Counted from the stretch's first letter, positions 10,921 to 22,100 are shown. The stretch is DNA of 64,000 bases from Noviherbaspirillum humi (GCF_900188095.1 NZ_FZOT01000004.1:186001-250000), one strand, 5' to 3'. Translations and numbers: made by a program. Notes: a model not told the origin generated them from the sequence alone.

Positions 10921-12468
10921 TCACGGGCGGACGCTTCGTTCCGCGACCAGCTGGTTCAGGCATAGCCGCAGCGCCGGTATCAGCTCGCTCGCCGTCAGGC
11001 CTATCGGGCCCACGCCTTTCCGTACCAGTTCGTCGGCGGCATGGCCATGCATCCACGCTGCGCCGAGCGCCGCCTCGTGCGCCGGCCAGCCTTGAGCCAG
11101 TAGAGCGCCGCACAGGCCTGCGAGCACGTCGCCCGTGCCGCCCGTTGCCAAGGCCGGATTGCCCGTGGGATTGATGACGAAGGGCCGGTCCGGTGCGGCG
11201 ATGATGCTTCCTGCGCCTTTCAAGATGACAACCGCGTTGGCGCTTTCCGCCAACGCACGGGCGGCGGCGAGCCGGTCCGACTGGACTTCCGCGACCTTCA
11301 TGCCCAGCAGGCGCGCCGCTTCCAGCGGATGGGGCGTGAGCAAGGATGGCTGCTGCAGATTGCCGCGATCCGCGAGCGCTTGCATCAGGCTTCGATCGGA
11401 AGCAAGCAGGTTGAGCGCATCCGCATCGAATACCGCCGGCATAGGCGACTTCAGCGCCGCTGTCAGTGCCGCCCGCGCTGCCTCGCCGCTGCCCATGCCG
11501 GGACCGGCGACGACGACCTTGCGCGCCAGATCGATCTCATGCGCAGCACGGCACATCAACTCCGGATGTGCATCGTCATAAACAGGCACCGGGCCGATGA
11601 AGGCGGCATAGGTGCGGCCGGCGCCGGCATGGAGCGCGGCGCGTGCCGCCAGCACGACGGCGCCTGCCATGCCGGATGCGCCGCCGAGCAGCACCACGTC
11701 GCCAAAGCTGCCCTTGTGGGTATTCCTGGCGCGCGGGCGCAGGCAGGCGGCGAACAGTCCGGGGTGGTTGAGCATGCCGTCCGGCGGCGGCAGACCGGAG
11801 GCGATGTCGAGACCGGCGACCCGCACTTCGCCAGCATGGTCGCAACCGTCTGCGGTGTGCAGGCCCGGCTTGTCGCCGATGAAGGTAATCGTATGGCTGG
11901 CCCGGACGGCGACGGCACCGCCGACCACGGTGCCGGTGTCCGCATCGATGCCGCTGGGGACGTCGAGCGCCAGCACCGGCAGCCGCGCGGCGCCGATTTC
12001 GTTTATCGTCTGAACCGCTTCCGCGATCTCGCCCGTCAAGGGCCGCTGCAGGCCTATGCCGAACAGGCCGTCGACGACGAGATTGCAGGGACGCTCCAGC
12101 TGCGCCTGCCAATCGCTGAACGGGTGTATCTCGACGCCAGCGGCCAGCGCGCGTGCATGGGCGGCGGCGGCATCCCGCGGCTGCCGGGCAGGATCGCCAT
12201 GCAGCAGCACCCGAACACGCATGCCGCCGCGCCTGAGCACCGCCGCCGCCTCCAGCGCATCGCCGCCATTGTTGCCGGAACCGGCAAGCAGCAGCACATC
12301 GACGCGGCGGCCGGCCCGCCGGCAGATGTCGCGCACCTCGCGTGCCGCCGCGGCGCCGGCGCGCTGCATCAGGCTGCCGGGAGGGAGATGACTCATGGCC
12401 GCCTGTTCGATCTGGCGTATCCGGGCGATCGTGTACAGGGCGTTCGAAGGGAGCGCGCTTGTCGTCAT
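10921..12468 (-). CDS. nnr: Bifunctional NAD(P)H-hydrate repair enzyme (epimerase + dehydratase)
   Basis: Nnr repairs hydrated NAD(P)H: the N-terminal YjeF domain epimerises R- and S-NAD(P)HX, and the C-terminal ribokinase-like domain removes water at the cost of ATP or ADP. The N-terminal part shows AGSGNNGGDALEAAAVL and LALDVPSGIDADTG. The C-terminal part shows VAGPGMG, VLTPHPLEAARLLG-like LLTPHPLEAARLLG and the GTGDVLAGL nucleotide motif. Its fused length is that of YjeF/Nnr proteins. The start MTTSALPS at 12468 is a choice; a TTG at 12489 is possible. The short gap (25 bp) to the convergent ATPase gene shows no clear terminator. Confidence 0.92.
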   Translation of the reverse strand: MTTSALPSNALYTIARIRQIEQAAMSHLPPGSLMQRAGAAAAREVRDICRRAGRRVDVLLLAGSGNNGGDALEAAAVLRRGGMRVRVLLHGDPARQPRDAAAAHARALAAGVEIHPFSDWQAQLERPCNLVVDGLFGIGLQRPLTGEIAEAVQTINEIGAARLPVLALDVPSGIDADTGTVVGGAVAVRASHTITFIGDKPGLHTADGCDHAGEVRVAGLDIASGLPPPDGMLNHPGLFAACLRPRARNTHKGSFGDVVLLGGASGMAGAVVLAARAALHAGAGRTYAAFIGPVPVYDDAHPELMCRAAHEIDLARKVVVAGPGMGSGEAARAALTAALKSPMPAVFDADALNLLASDRSLMQALADRGNLQQPSLLTPHPLEAARLLGMKVAEVQSDRLAAARALAESANAVVILKGAGSIIAAPDRPFVINPTGNPALATGGTGDVLAGLCGALLAQGWPAHEAALGAAWMHGHAADELVRKGVGPIGLTASELIPALRLCLNQLVAERSVRP

Positions 12469-12564
12469 GGCTGGGGCAGGAAAGGGCAATCCGCCTATTC
12501 TATGCCCGACGATTGGTTTGAACCTTGCGTCACCAGGCGACCATCAGACTAAGCAGCCATCAGA

Positions 12565-13671
12565 CTAAGCGGCCGTCAGCCCGAGCACATGGGTGGCGAT
12601 CGCCAGCGATGCGGTCAGGCCGGGGGACTCGATGCCGTACAGGCCGAGATAGGACGGCTTGCCATGCGTGGCGAACACGAAGTCGGCCGCAGGCTCGCCG
12701 GGCCCGGAAATCTTCGGGCGAATGCCGGCGTAGGCAGGCTGCAGCGCGTCATCCGGCAGGTTCGGCCAGTAGGCGCGGATCTCACGATAGAACTTGTCGG
12801 CGCGGCGCGGATCGACCTGGTAATCCAGGGATTCGCCTTCCAGCCATTCCACGTCGGGACCGAAGCGGGCCTGGCCGCCGAGGTCGAGCGTCAGGTGCAC
12901 GCCGAGGCCGCCCGGCTCCGGCACCGGATAGATCAGGCGCGAAAAGGGCGCACGGCCGGCGAGCGAATAGTAATTGCCCTTGGCGAAGTAGGCGGGCGGC
13001 ACGGTGCCGTCGTCGAGACCGGCGATGCTCCGCGCCAGCTTCGGCGCCCACAGGCCGGCGCAGTTCACCAGCAGATCGGTGCGCAGCGAGAACGCGTCCC
13101 CGGTCCCGGTCTGCACTTCGAGTTCGATAGCATTGCCGTCGCAGCGGCCGGCAACCACCCGGCTGTCGAAGGCGAATACCGCGCCGGCGTTTTCCGCGTC
13201 ACCCTGCAGTGCCAGCATCAGCGCATGGCTGTCGATGATGCCGGTATTCGGAGAGTGCAGGGCGGCGGTGCAGGAAAGGGAAGGTTCGAGTTCCTGCGCT
13301 TGCGCCGCCGACAGCAGCGTCACTTCCGTGCAGCCGTTGGCATGCGCCTGGGCCCGGATGGTTTGCAGCTTGCCGTTCTGCTCGGCGCTGGTGGATACGA
13401 TCAGCTTGCCGCAGCGCTGATGCGGAATGGCGCGCTCCGCGCAATACGCGTACAGCTGGTCGCGGCCTTCTACGCACAGCCTGGCCTTCAAACTGCCGGT
13501 CGGGTAGTAGATGCCGGCGTGGATGACTTCGCTGTTGCGCGAGCTGGTTTCCATGCCGATGGCGGGATTGGCTTCGATGACGATGACGTCGCGGCCTGAC
13601 AGGGCCAGCGCGCGCGCCACGGCCAGCCCGACCACGCCGGCGCCGGCGACGACGCATTCAATGTGATCCAT
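12565..13671 (-). CDS. FAD-dependent oxidoreductase, L-2-hydroxyglutarate oxidase-like
   Basis: The 368-residue protein has the FAD dinucleotide fold at its start ([20 protein letters not shown], then VIVIEA). It also has the family segment [21 protein letters not shown], typical of L-2-hydroxyglutarate dehydrogenase/oxidase (L2HGDH/LhgO) proteins in the DAO superfamily. A C-terminal FAD block reads [12 protein letters not shown] and [13 protein letters not shown]. In that family the enzyme oxidises L-2-hydroxyglutarate to 2-oxoglutarate. It overlaps dadA by 14 bp and must be translated with it. The exact substrate is inferred, not proven. Confidence 0.8.
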   Translation of the reverse strand: MDHIECVVAGAGVVGLAVARALALSGRDVIVIEANPAIGMETSSRNSEVIHAGIYYPTGSLKARLCVEGRDQLYAYCAERAIPHQRCGKLIVSTSAEQNGKLQTIRAQAHANGCTEVTLLSAAQAQELEPSLSCTAALHSPNTGIIDSHALMLALQGDAENAGAVFAFDSRVVAGRCDGNAIELEVQTGTGDAFSLRTDLLVNCAGLWAPKLARSIAGLDDGTVPPAYFAKGNYYSLAGRAPFSRLIYPVPEPGGLGVHLTLDLGGQARFGPDVEWLEGESLDYQVDPRRADKFYREIRAYWPNLPDDALQPAYAGIRPKISGPGEPAADFVFATHGKPSYLGLYGIESPGLTASLAIATHVLGLTAA

Positions 13672-14917
13672 AACGGGAAAGGGTTAATCCATGCATGTCG
13701 ATGTCCGGATTATGCCCCGAAACAATGTCGGCCACGATCTTGCCCGAGCCGGCGGCCATGGCCCAGCCGAGCGAGCCGTGGCCGATGTTGGCGTAGACAT
13801 TGCGCAGCGGGGTGGCGCCGAGGATGGGCGGGCCGTCCGGCAGCATCGGATGGGCGCCGCTCCAGAAGGAAGCGGCGTGGTAGTTGGCGGCGCCGGGGAA
13901 CCAGTCGTCGCCCACTTTCGCCAGCATGCGCAGCGCCGCCTCGTGCATGTCCAGCGAGCGCGAGCCCACTTCGGCGGTGCCGGCGATGCGGATGCGCATG
14001 CCCATGCGCGAGATCGAAACCTTGTAATGCTCGTCACTCACCGCGGCCACCGGCGCCTCGTCGAAATTCTTGATGGTTGCGGTGGCAGAGTAGCCTTTCA
14101 CCGGATACAGCGGCACTTGTACGCCGAGCGGCTCCAGCAGCTTGACGCTGTCGGCGCCGGCGGCGAGCACCACCGCATCGGCAGGGAATTCCCGAGCGCC
14201 GATGTGCAGCGTTACGCCATGGCCGCCGGGCGCGATGCGATCCACCTGGGTGGCGAACAGGAAGCGAACACCGATGTCCTCGGCGATCTGCTTCATGCGC
14301 TTGGTGAACAACGGGCAGTTGCCGGATTCGTCGTCCGGCAGGTAAAGGCCGCCGGCGAGAGTGGTGGAGGGCGCCAGCGCCGGTTCGATTTCCCGTGCCT
14401 CTTCGGCGCTTACCATGCGATAGGGAATGCCGCCGTCGGCGAGCAGGCCGGCCGCCGTCTCGGCGGCCGCGATGTCGTCCGGCGCGCGGAACAGCTGCAG
14501 CACGCCCTGAGTGCGTTCGTAGTCGATGCGATAGTGTTCGCGCAGGTGCTGCAGCACCGCATGGCTGTAGATGGCGACGCGCTGCATGCGCTCGCGGTTG
14601 ACGCGGTAGCGGTCGACCTCGCATTCATTCAGCCATCGCCGGGCCCAGCGCCACAGCGCCCGCTCCAGCGTCGGCTTGACCACGACCGCCGCCTCGGATT
14701 TGAACAGATGGGACAGGATCTTGCGCGGCATGCCGGGCGCCGCCATCGGTACCCCATAGCCGGGCGCGGTGACGCCGGAATTGGCGAGGCTGGCTTCCTG
14801 CGCCACGCTTTGCTGGCGTTCCAGAACGACCACTTGATGCCCCGCCTCGGCGAGAAAATAGGCGGTACAGACGCCCACTACGCCGCCGCCGATCACCGCA
14901 ATCTGCTTCGCTGCCAC
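13658..14917 (-). CDS. dadA: D-amino acid dehydrogenase small subunit
   Basis: DadA oxidatively deaminates D-amino acids such as D-alanine and passes electrons to the respiratory chain from the inner face of the membrane. The 419 residues begin with the FAD fold ([29 protein letters not shown]). They contain the DadA-typical [22 protein letters not shown] and end with [23 protein letters not shown]. Length and layout match DadA. No alanine racemase gene (dadX) follows; an L-2-hydroxyglutarate oxidase-like gene does. A D-amino acid oxidase role with another substrate cannot be excluded. Confidence 0.88.
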   Translation of the reverse strand: MAAKQIAVIGGGVVGVCTAYFLAEAGHQVVVLERQQSVAQEASLANSGVTAPGYGVPMAAPGMPRKILSHLFKSEAAVVVKPTLERALWRWARRWLNECEVDRYRVNRERMQRVAIYSHAVLQHLREHYRIDYERTQGVLQLFRAPDDIAAAETAAGLLADGGIPYRMVSAEEAREIEPALAPSTTLAGGLYLPDDESGNCPLFTKRMKQIAEDIGVRFLFATQVDRIAPGGHGVTLHIGAREFPADAVVLAAGADSVKLLEPLGVQVPLYPVKGYSATATIKNFDEAPVAAVSDEHYKVSISRMGMRIRIAGTAEVGSRSLDMHEAALRMLAKVGDDWFPGAANYHAASFWSGAHPMLPDGPPILGATPLRNVYANIGHGSLGWAMAAGSGKIVADIVSGHNPDIDMHGLTLSRYGSH

Positions 14918-15145
14918 TTGAATCCCTGTATGCCTTGTGAATGCCCGTCCGGCGCCGGATGCCGCCAGGCTGCTGACCCGCCCGTGATTCTATGCGGACT
15001 GGATGGTCTTGAACCAATGCCAGATCAGATTGTCATGCTGACCGTGCCGGTTGAGACTAATCCGCGACACCGGTCCGCAAAAGGCAGGCCGAAACAGCAA
15101 AATGTGGGCGGCTGCGCGATGAACTGCCGGTCTGGCGGATTTTGC

Positions 15146-15850
15146 TCATTGCGGCGTCTTGCAGGGGCCGGCGTAGCCCGGCAGGGCGCTCGCCTGCGGC
15201 TGGCAGGCGAGCTTTTCCGCTTCCTGCAGCGCCGGCAGCAGGTTCAGCCTGTCGACCGGCTTCCAGCCCATGCGCTCGCCGAAATAGCGCGCCCACTCGA
15301 ACTCCATGAAATAGGCGTCGGTCTTGTGGAAATAGCCGGCGCTCTCCGCATAGGCGGCGAGGGCGCGGTAGGGATCGTCCCACAGGTCGGCGATACGGCG
15401 CGGCAGGCGCTCCGGCGGCAGCGGCCGGCCCTGCGGATCGAACAGGTAAACCCAGTGCCGTGCCTGCATTTCGCGCCAGAAGCTGGCGGAGTCGTCAAGA
15501 CGGCCGATCACTTGCACCACCATGCGCTCGGCGCCGATGCGCGACAGCACGCTGGCGAGATGATGGCCGTCGGTGAGATAAAAATTGCCGTCCGGCCCGC
15601 GCACCACCGGCAACGGCCGGCTGCGCGTGAATTTCAGCGTGTCGGTCTCGCCCTTCATGCGGCGCACCCGTTCCTCGACCTGGATCATGCCGACCGCCGG
15701 CTGGGTCGGCCGCACGGCGTCGAGCGCGATCTCGCAGCTGGCATTGAGGGCGGTGTTGTCGGCGCAGGGCGGCTCGGCATGCGCGACGCCGGCCAGCAGT
15801 CCGAACGACAGTGCCAGGCTCAGCAGGCGGCCCCGGATAGGATTGCGCAT
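15146..15850 (-). CDS. Exported ParB-like nuclease-fold protein (ParBc_2 type)
   Basis: The 234-residue protein has a signal peptide (MRNPIRGRLLSLALSFGLLAGVAHA), so it is predicted to be exported. The mature part carries the ParB/sulfiredoxin-like core: ALDAVRPTQPAVGMIQVEERVRRM, LPVVRGPDGNFYLTDGHHLASVL and a C-terminal part with WDDPYRALAAYAESAGYFHKTDAYFMEFEWARYF. The DGHH motif is the nucleotide-handling segment of the Pfam ParBc_2 'putative ParB-like nuclease' family. The enzymatic activity of this family is not settled. The gene starts 3 bp after the amidase stop, so the two are probably one operon. Confidence 0.75.
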   Translation of the reverse strand: MRNPIRGRLLSLALSFGLLAGVAHAEPPCADNTALNASCEIALDAVRPTQPAVGMIQVEERVRRMKGETDTLKFTRSRPLPVVRGPDGNFYLTDGHHLASVLSRIGAERMVVQVIGRLDDSASFWREMQARHWVYLFDPQGRPLPPERLPRRIADLWDDPYRALAAYAESAGYFHKTDAYFMEFEWARYFGERMGWKPVDRLNLLPALQEAEKLACQPQASALPGYAGPCKTPQ

Positions 15851-15853
15851 CGC

Positions 15854-17173
15854 TCAGTTCCCCGCAAGCAGCCGTTCCACCGAGAGAGCAACGCCCATGA
15901 CGCGCGCGTCGCTCATCGCCGGGCCGGCGATCATTAATCCGGCGGGCAAGTCGCCCGGCGCGTGACACGGCAGGGAAACGGCACAGCCGTCGAGCAGGTT
16001 GATGGTCGACGGGTTGCGCAGCATCAGGCCGTTGACGCGGAAAAACTCGTCTTCGGACGCCTCCAGCTCGGCGATCGGCGGCGCCACCGTCGGCACCGTC
16101 GGCATGAGCATGGCGTCGAAGCCGGCGAGCTCGGCTTCCATGCGCCGGATCCAATCGGCGCGGCGGCGATGCAGGTCGACATAGTCCGCCGCGCTCAGGG
16201 TCGCCCCGAGTTTGATGCGCTTGGCGACGCGGGCGTCGTACATGGCTTCATGCTCGGCCAGCAGATGGCGATGCCAGGCGAGCGACTCCGGCCCGGAAAA
16301 GCGGTTGATCTCCGGCGCTTCCCGCAGCGGCGTCAGCGGCATATCGACGATCTCCGCGCCGGCGGCGGACAGGCGAGAGAGCGCCCGCTGGAAGCTTGCC
16401 GCCACCTGCTCATCCATGCCGTCCAGCACCACGCTTTGCGGCACCGCGAAGCGCAGGCGATTGACGGAAAGCGCGGGCGGCGACAGCGGTTGGTCGGCGA
16501 TCACGCCGTCGACCAGCAGACAGTCCTGCACCGAGCGCGTCATGGCGCACACGGTGTCGAGCGTGGTGGAGAGCGGCAGGGCGCCGGCATCGGAAACGCG
16601 GCGCTTGGTCGGCTTGAAACCCACCAGGCCGCAGAGCGCGGCGGGGATGCGGATCGATCCGCCGGTGTCGGAGCCGAGGCCGGCCACGCACAGGCCGGCG
16701 GCGACCGAGACGGCGGCGCCCGACGAGGAGCCGCCGGGAATGCGCGCCACCGCGGCGTCGCGCGGATTGGCCGGCGTGCCGTAATGCGGATTGAGGCCGA
16801 CGCCGGAAAACGCGAACTCCGTCATGTTCGTCTTGCCGATGATGGCCGCGCCAGCCCGGCGCAGGCGGCGGACCGCTTCGGCATCGGCGGCGGCAGGCGG
16901 CGCATCCTTGAGCACGATGGAACCGGCAAGCGTCGTTTCGCCCGCCACATCGAACAAATCCTTGATCGACACCGGCAGGCCGGCCAGCGCATGGGTTTCC
17001 ACCCTTGCCGCCCGCATTGCATCCGCCTGGTCGGCTGCGGCGCGGGCGGCTTCCGGATAGAGGCGGGTGAAGACTGACTGCGCCTTCCCGGCGTCTGCCA
17101 GGCAGCGCTCGACCAGTTCCCGGCGCGACAGCTGCGCCAGGTGCGCGATGGATTGGGAAATGGGAGGGTTCAT
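15854..17173 (-). CDS. Amidase (amidase signature family)
   Basis: The amidase signature family hydrolyses amide bonds through a Ser-cisSer-Lys triad. All parts are visible: the catalytic lysine in VSIKDLFDVAGE, the glycine-serine stretch GGSSSGAAVSVAAG, and the nucleophile region GSDTGGSIRIPAALCGLVGFKPT. With the ATG at 17173 the protein has 439 residues, normal for the family; a longer reading frame exists upstream but lacks the family look. The substrate is unknown: aryl or aliphatic amides and allophanate-type compounds are all handled by relatives. It is divergent from the glycosyltransferase gene (53 bp between starts). Confidence 0.85.
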   Translation of the reverse strand: MNPPISQSIAHLAQLSRRELVERCLADAGKAQSVFTRLYPEAARAAADQADAMRAARVETHALAGLPVSIKDLFDVAGETTLAGSIVLKDAPPAAADAEAVRRLRRAGAAIIGKTNMTEFAFSGVGLNPHYGTPANPRDAAVARIPGGSSSGAAVSVAAGLCVAGLGSDTGGSIRIPAALCGLVGFKPTKRRVSDAGALPLSTTLDTVCAMTRSVQDCLLVDGVIADQPLSPPALSVNRLRFAVPQSVVLDGMDEQVAASFQRALSRLSAAGAEIVDMPLTPLREAPEINRFSGPESLAWHRHLLAEHEAMYDARVAKRIKLGATLSAADYVDLHRRRADWIRRMEAELAGFDAMLMPTVPTVAPPIAELEASEDEFFRVNGLMLRNPSTINLLDGCAVSLPCHAPGDLPAGLMIAGPAMSDARVMGVALSVERLLAGN

Positions 17174-17226
17174 GCGAGAATGCGGGTCCGTTCGAATGGC
17201 TGAAGCCAATATCATACAGGGCAGCA

Positions 17227-18978
17227 ATGCAAGAAGCGCGTCAAACCTACCGCGATGGCGACGGCCGTCAACCGCCGTCCGGCGGCGCTTCGGAAGCAGC
17301 CAGCACGTCCGGCATGCTGCCGACGATTCCCGCCTGGCTCGTATGGCTGACCGCTGCCTGCTTCGTCTTCGCCGGCCTCGGCAGCTTCGGCATTCTCGAC
17401 AACAACGAGGGCCTGTATGCGGAGATACCGCGCGAGATGCTGCAGGCGGGAACCTGGCAAGCCTGGGTGATCCCGCATCTCAACGGCTTGCCCTACATGG
17501 AAAAGCCGCCGCTGCTGTACTGGCTGACGGCGCTGTCCTTCGGCCTCTTCGGCGAAGCGGAATGGGCGGCGCGCTTGGCCCCCGCGCTGTCGGCGCTGGC
17601 CTGCGTCGGCATCGTCCTCGGTTTCGGCAAGGCCGCCGGACAGGCGCAGGCAGCCCGGCTGGCGGCACTGATGTTCATCAGCGGCCTCGGCGTCATGGCC
17701 ATGTCACACGTGTTGATGTTCGACATGCTGCTCACGGCGCTGCTGACGGCGGCGCTGGCGCTCGCCTACCGCTTCGACGCCACCGGCCGTGCTTCGCGCC
17801 TGCGCGCTTCCCATGCATGTCTGGCGCTGGCCCTGCTGGCGAAAGGCTTCGTGGCGCTGATCCTGTTCGGCCTGGTGCTGTTCGCCTATCTCGCCGTCAC
17901 CGCCGGTTCTGCGCGAGCCTTCCTGCGCGCGCTGCGCCGCTGGCTCGATCCGCTGGCGCTGCTGCTGCTGCTGGCCATCGCGGCGCCCTGGCACATCGCC
18001 GCCAGCCTGACGGAGCCGATCTTCGCCTGGTTCTACTTCATCAACGAGCACGTGCTGCGCTTTCTCGGCAGGCGCGAGCCACATGACTACTACTCCGGCG
18101 CCTGGTGGTACTACCTGCCGCGCATGGCGATCTATCTCTTTCCGTGGTCTTTCCTGCTGCCGTTTTTGCTGCGGGCAGCAAAACCTGAAGCCGCGCAAGG
18201 CGATTCCGCCCTTCGCCTGAACCGCTTCCTCGCCTGCGCCTGGATCATGCCGCTGGCTTTCTTTTCCGTCTCGAGCGCCAAGGCGAATTACTACCTGGTG
18301 GCGGTGATGCCGTTCGCCGCGCTGCATCTCGCGCTGGCGTTGGCGCGGCGCGCTTATCTGTCGCCGATGCGGCGGATGCTGCCGGGACTGCTGATCGCCG
18401 CGTTGTGCCTGATCGGCCTGGTGGCGTTGCTTAAGCGCGCACCGGAGAGCGGCGAATCATTGATCATCATGGGACTGCAGCAGCGGGAATTTGCACTGCT
18501 TGCGGTCGGCATTCTTCTGGCATTGGCGTTGCTGGCTGCCTGGCTGGCCGGACAGGGCGGCATGGGACTGTATGGCTATGGCCTGATTCCGGCCTGGCTT
18601 TCAATCATCCTGCTGCAGACGCTGGCTGCCATGGAACCCGCCGTGTCCACCCGGCAGATGGCGAACTACCTGAAGCTGGCCCATCCGGACCGGCAGATAT
18701 ACCTGTACCGCAAATTCGAGGAACAGTCCTCGCTGCCGTTCTACTTGAAGAAGCCGTTGCCGGTGGTAGACATGCAGAGCAACGACTTGTTCTGGGGAAA
18801 CAGGCTGCGGCCGGGCAACTCGATCAGCGTTTCCATCGAGAAGTTCAACGCCGCCAAGTCGGCCAAGCTGGCGCTTGTCGTCATGGACAGGCAGCGCGCC
18901 GAATTCGAGGCCTCGCCGGCAGCGGCCGGCCTTCAGCGGGTTCACCGCGTCGGCAACTCGACGCTGTATATCAATTGA
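17227..18978 (+). CDS. ArnT-like lipid-carrier-dependent glycosyltransferase (GT-C, PMT family)
   Basis: The 583-residue protein is polytopic with about 12 hydrophobic helices. The first periplasmic loop contains ILDNNEGLYAEIPREML, the acidic catalytic motif of ArnT/PMT enzymes (DETRYAEIAREM in ArnT); here an Asn-Glu pair replaces Asp-Glu. It also shows NGLPYMEKPPLLYWL and FFSVSSAKANYYLVAVMPFAALHLA, both typical of ArnT relatives. The soluble C-terminus ends with IYLYRKFEEQSSLPFYLKKPLP. Such enzymes move a sugar from undecaprenyl phosphate to lipid A or proteins. No arn sugar-synthesis genes are nearby, so the sugar is unknown. The N-terminus has a low-complexity stretch of about 30 residues. 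Confidence 0.85.
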   Translation: MQEARQTYRDGDGRQPPSGGASEAASTSGMLPTIPAWLVWLTAACFVFAGLGSFGILDNNEGLYAEIPREMLQAGTWQAWVIPHLNGLPYMEKPPLLYWLTALSFGLFGEAEWAARLAPALSALACVGIVLGFGKAAGQAQAARLAALMFISGLGVMAMSHVLMFDMLLTALLTAALALAYRFDATGRASRLRASHACLALALLAKGFVALILFGLVLFAYLAVTAGSARAFLRALRRWLDPLALLLLLAIAAPWHIAASLTEPIFAWFYFINEHVLRFLGRREPHDYYSGAWWYYLPRMAIYLFPWSFLLPFLLRAAKPEAAQGDSALRLNRFLACAWIMPLAFFSVSSAKANYYLVAVMPFAALHLALALARRAYLSPMRRMLPGLLIAALCLIGLVALLKRAPESGESLIIMGLQQREFALLAVGILLALALLAAWLAGQGGMGLYGYGLIPAWLSIILLQTLAAMEPAVSTRQMANYLKLAHPDRQIYLYRKFEEQSSLPFYLKKPLPVVDMQSNDLFWGNRLRPGNSISVSIEKFNAAKSAKLALVVMDRQRAEFEASPAAAGLQRVHRVGNSTLYIN

Positions 18979-19167
18979 CAAGCCGTGCGCCGGCATAGGA
19001 TTTTCAGCCGGAAACCACCCGGAATGCGGGCGTTTTCCCGTTTCCGGGGACTGCTTGCCATCCAGCCATCAAGCGGCGACAGGGTATAATCCCGGCTTCC
19101 GTTTCATCTCCGATCCAACCCTCGAGCGGGCATCCCGGTCATGCCCGGTCCTTATCCTCTTTCCGCC

Positions 19168-22100
19168 ATGCTGATTCTGCCAGGCTCGAACGCCCTGTCT
19201 GCCTTCCGTACCCAACGCCTCCTCGCCCAGCTGCAAACCGTCGACCCCAATATCAGCGGCATCACCGGCCGCTATCTGCATTTCATCGACAGCAGCGCGC
19301 CGCTGTCGGACGATGACCAGCGGCGCCTCGACGGCATGCTGACCTACGGCGAGCCGTTCCAGAAGGCGGCGGACGGGGAAGCGTTCGTGGTCATCCCGCG
19401 CTTCGGCACCATTTCGCCCTGGGCGAGCAAGGCGACCGACATCGCCCGCAACTGCGGCATGGCGCATATCCACCGCATCGAGCGCGGCGTCTCCTATCGC
19501 CTGCAAATGAAGAGCGGCCTGCTCGGCGGCGCGAAGAAGCTGCCCGAGGGCGCCTGGGCGGAGGTGGCGGCGTTGCTGCATGACCGCATGACCGAGACCG
19601 TGCTGCGCGATGCCGGCGATGCAGCAGGCCTGTTCCGGGAACTGGAACCGCAGCCGCTGGCCCATGTCGACGTGATCGGCGGCGGCCGCGCGGCGCTGGT
19701 GGCGGCCAACACCGAACTCGGCCTGGCACTGTCCGAGGACGAGATCGATTACCTGGTGAACGCCTTCACCCAGGCCGGCCGCAACCCGACCGACGTCGAG
19801 CTGATGATGTTCGCCCAGGCCAACAGCGAGCATTGCCGCCACAAGATCTTCAACGCCGACTGGACCATCGATGGCGAGAAGCAGGAGCGCTCCCTGTTCG
19901 CCATGATCCGCAATACCCACCAGCTGAACCCGCAGGGCACGGTGGTGGCGTACAGCGACAATTCCTCCGTCATCGAGGGCGCCGAGGTGCCGCGCTTCTA
20001 TGCCCGCGGCGCGGCCGCCGGCAATGTGTACGACAGCAGCAGCGAGCTGATCCACATCATGATGAAGGTGGAGACGCACAACCACCCGACCGCCATCTCG
20101 CCCTTCCCGGGCGCCTCCACCGGCGCCGGCGGCGAGATCCGCGACGAGGGCGCCACCGGCCGCGGCGCCAAGCCGAAGGCCGGCCTGACCGGCTTCACCG
20201 TCTCCAACCTGATGATCACCCATGCGGTGCAGCCCTGGGAGAACGCCGCCGACGCCGCGGTGCCGCCGTCGCAGCGCCAGGCCCATGCGCAGTCGGGCAT
20301 CTATGGCAAGCCGGACCGCATCGCCTCCGCCCTGCAGATCATGATCGACGGCCCGCTCGGCGGCGCCGCCTTCAACAATGAATTCGGCCGTCCCAACCTC
20401 GCCGGCTACTTCCGTTCCTACGAGCAGAAGGTCAACGGCACCGTCTACGGCTACCACAAGCCGATCATGATCGCCGGCGGCCTCGGCAACATTTCGGCCA
20501 GGCACACCAGGAAGAACGACCTGCCGGTAGGCAGCCTGCTGATCCAGCTCGGCGGCCCCGGCATGCGCATCGGCATGGGCGGCGGCGCCGCTTCCTCCAT
20601 GGCCACCGGCACCAACACCGCCGACCTCGACTTCGACTCGGTCCAGCGCGGCAATCCGGAGATGGAGCGCCGGGCGCAGGAAGTCATCAACGCCTGCTGG
20701 GCGATGGGCGACGACAACCCCATCCTGTCCATCCACGACGTCGGCGCCGGCGGCCTGTCCAACGCCTTCCCCGAGATCACCAACGACGCCCGGCGCGGCG
20801 CCATCTTCGACCTGCGCAAGGTGCCGCTGGAAGAGAGCGGCCTGTCACCGAAGGAAATCTGGAGCAATGAATCGCAGGAGCGCTACGTGCTGGCGATTTT
20901 GCCGGAGAGCCTGCCGCTGTTCCAATACCTGTGCGAGCGCGAGCGCTGCATCTTCGCGGTGGTCGGCACCGCCACCGAGGAGCGCCAGCTGAAGGTGATC
21001 GATCCCGCGCACGACAACTCGCCGGTCGACATGCCGATGGATGTTTTGCTCGGCAAGCCGCCCAAGATGCACCGCGACGTGCAGCGGGCGCAGCCGCAGC
21101 TGCCGCCGGTGGACCTGACCGGCATCTCGCTGGAAGACGCCGCCCAGCGCGTGCTGCGCCTGCCGACGGTGGCCGACAAGTCCTTCCTGATCACCATCGG
21201 CGACCGCACCGTCGGCGCCACCACCGTGCGCGACCAGATGGTCGGCCCGTGGCAGGTGCCGGTGGCCGACTGCGCCGTCACCGCGATGTCCTTCGAGGGC
21301 TATCTCGGCGAAGCCATGGCCATGGGCGAGCGCACCCCGCTGGCGGTGATCGATGCCCCGGCTTCCGGCCGCATGGCGGTCGGCGAAGCCATCACCAACA
21401 TCGCCGCCGCGCCGATCCGCAACCTGTCCGACGTCAAGCTGTCCGCCAACTGGATGGCTGCCTGCGGCCAGCCGGGCCAGGACGCGGCGCTGTTCGACAC
21501 GGTGAAGGCGGTGGGCATGGAACTGTGCCCGGCGCTCGGCATCAGCATCCCGGTGGGCAAGGATTCCCTCTCCATGCGCACCACCTGGAACGACGGCGAA
21601 GCCAAGTCGGTGGTGGCGCCGGTGTCGCTCATCGTCTCCGCCTTCGGGCCGGTGCATGACGTGCGCCTGTCGCTCACGCCGCAGCTGCGCAAGGATGCCG
21701 GCAGCACCGTGCTCATCGCCATCGACCTCGGCCGCAGCAAGAACCGCATGGGCGGCTCGGCGCTGACCCAGGTGATGCAGCAGATCGGCAACGAGGCGCC
21801 GGACGTGGACAGCGCCGAGGACCTGAAGGCTTTCTTCAACGCCATCCAGCAGCTCAACCTCGAAAAGCGCCTGCTCGCCTATCACGACCGCTCCGACGGC
21901 GGCCTGTTCGCCACCCTGTGCGAAATGGCCTTCGCCGGCCGCGCCGGCGTATCGGTCAATCTCGACATCCTGACCATGGACAGCGAGCATGCGGCGGACT
22001 GGGGCGACTCCAAGAACTGGGCTACCCAGGTTGCCGAGCGCCGCAACGAGCAAACCCTGCGCGCCCTGTTCAACGAGGAGCTGGGCGCGGTGATCCAGGT

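Noticed and set aside
13691-15937. Plus-strand frame of 748 codons opposite dadA and the ParB-like gene
   Set aside because: It spans two genes and their noncoding gap on the other strand; no domain is visible.
19055-19090. TTGCCA and TATAAT as a promoter of purL
   Set aside because: The spacing of 24 nt is too long for a sigma-70 promoter. The TATAAT may still be used but cannot be supported alone.
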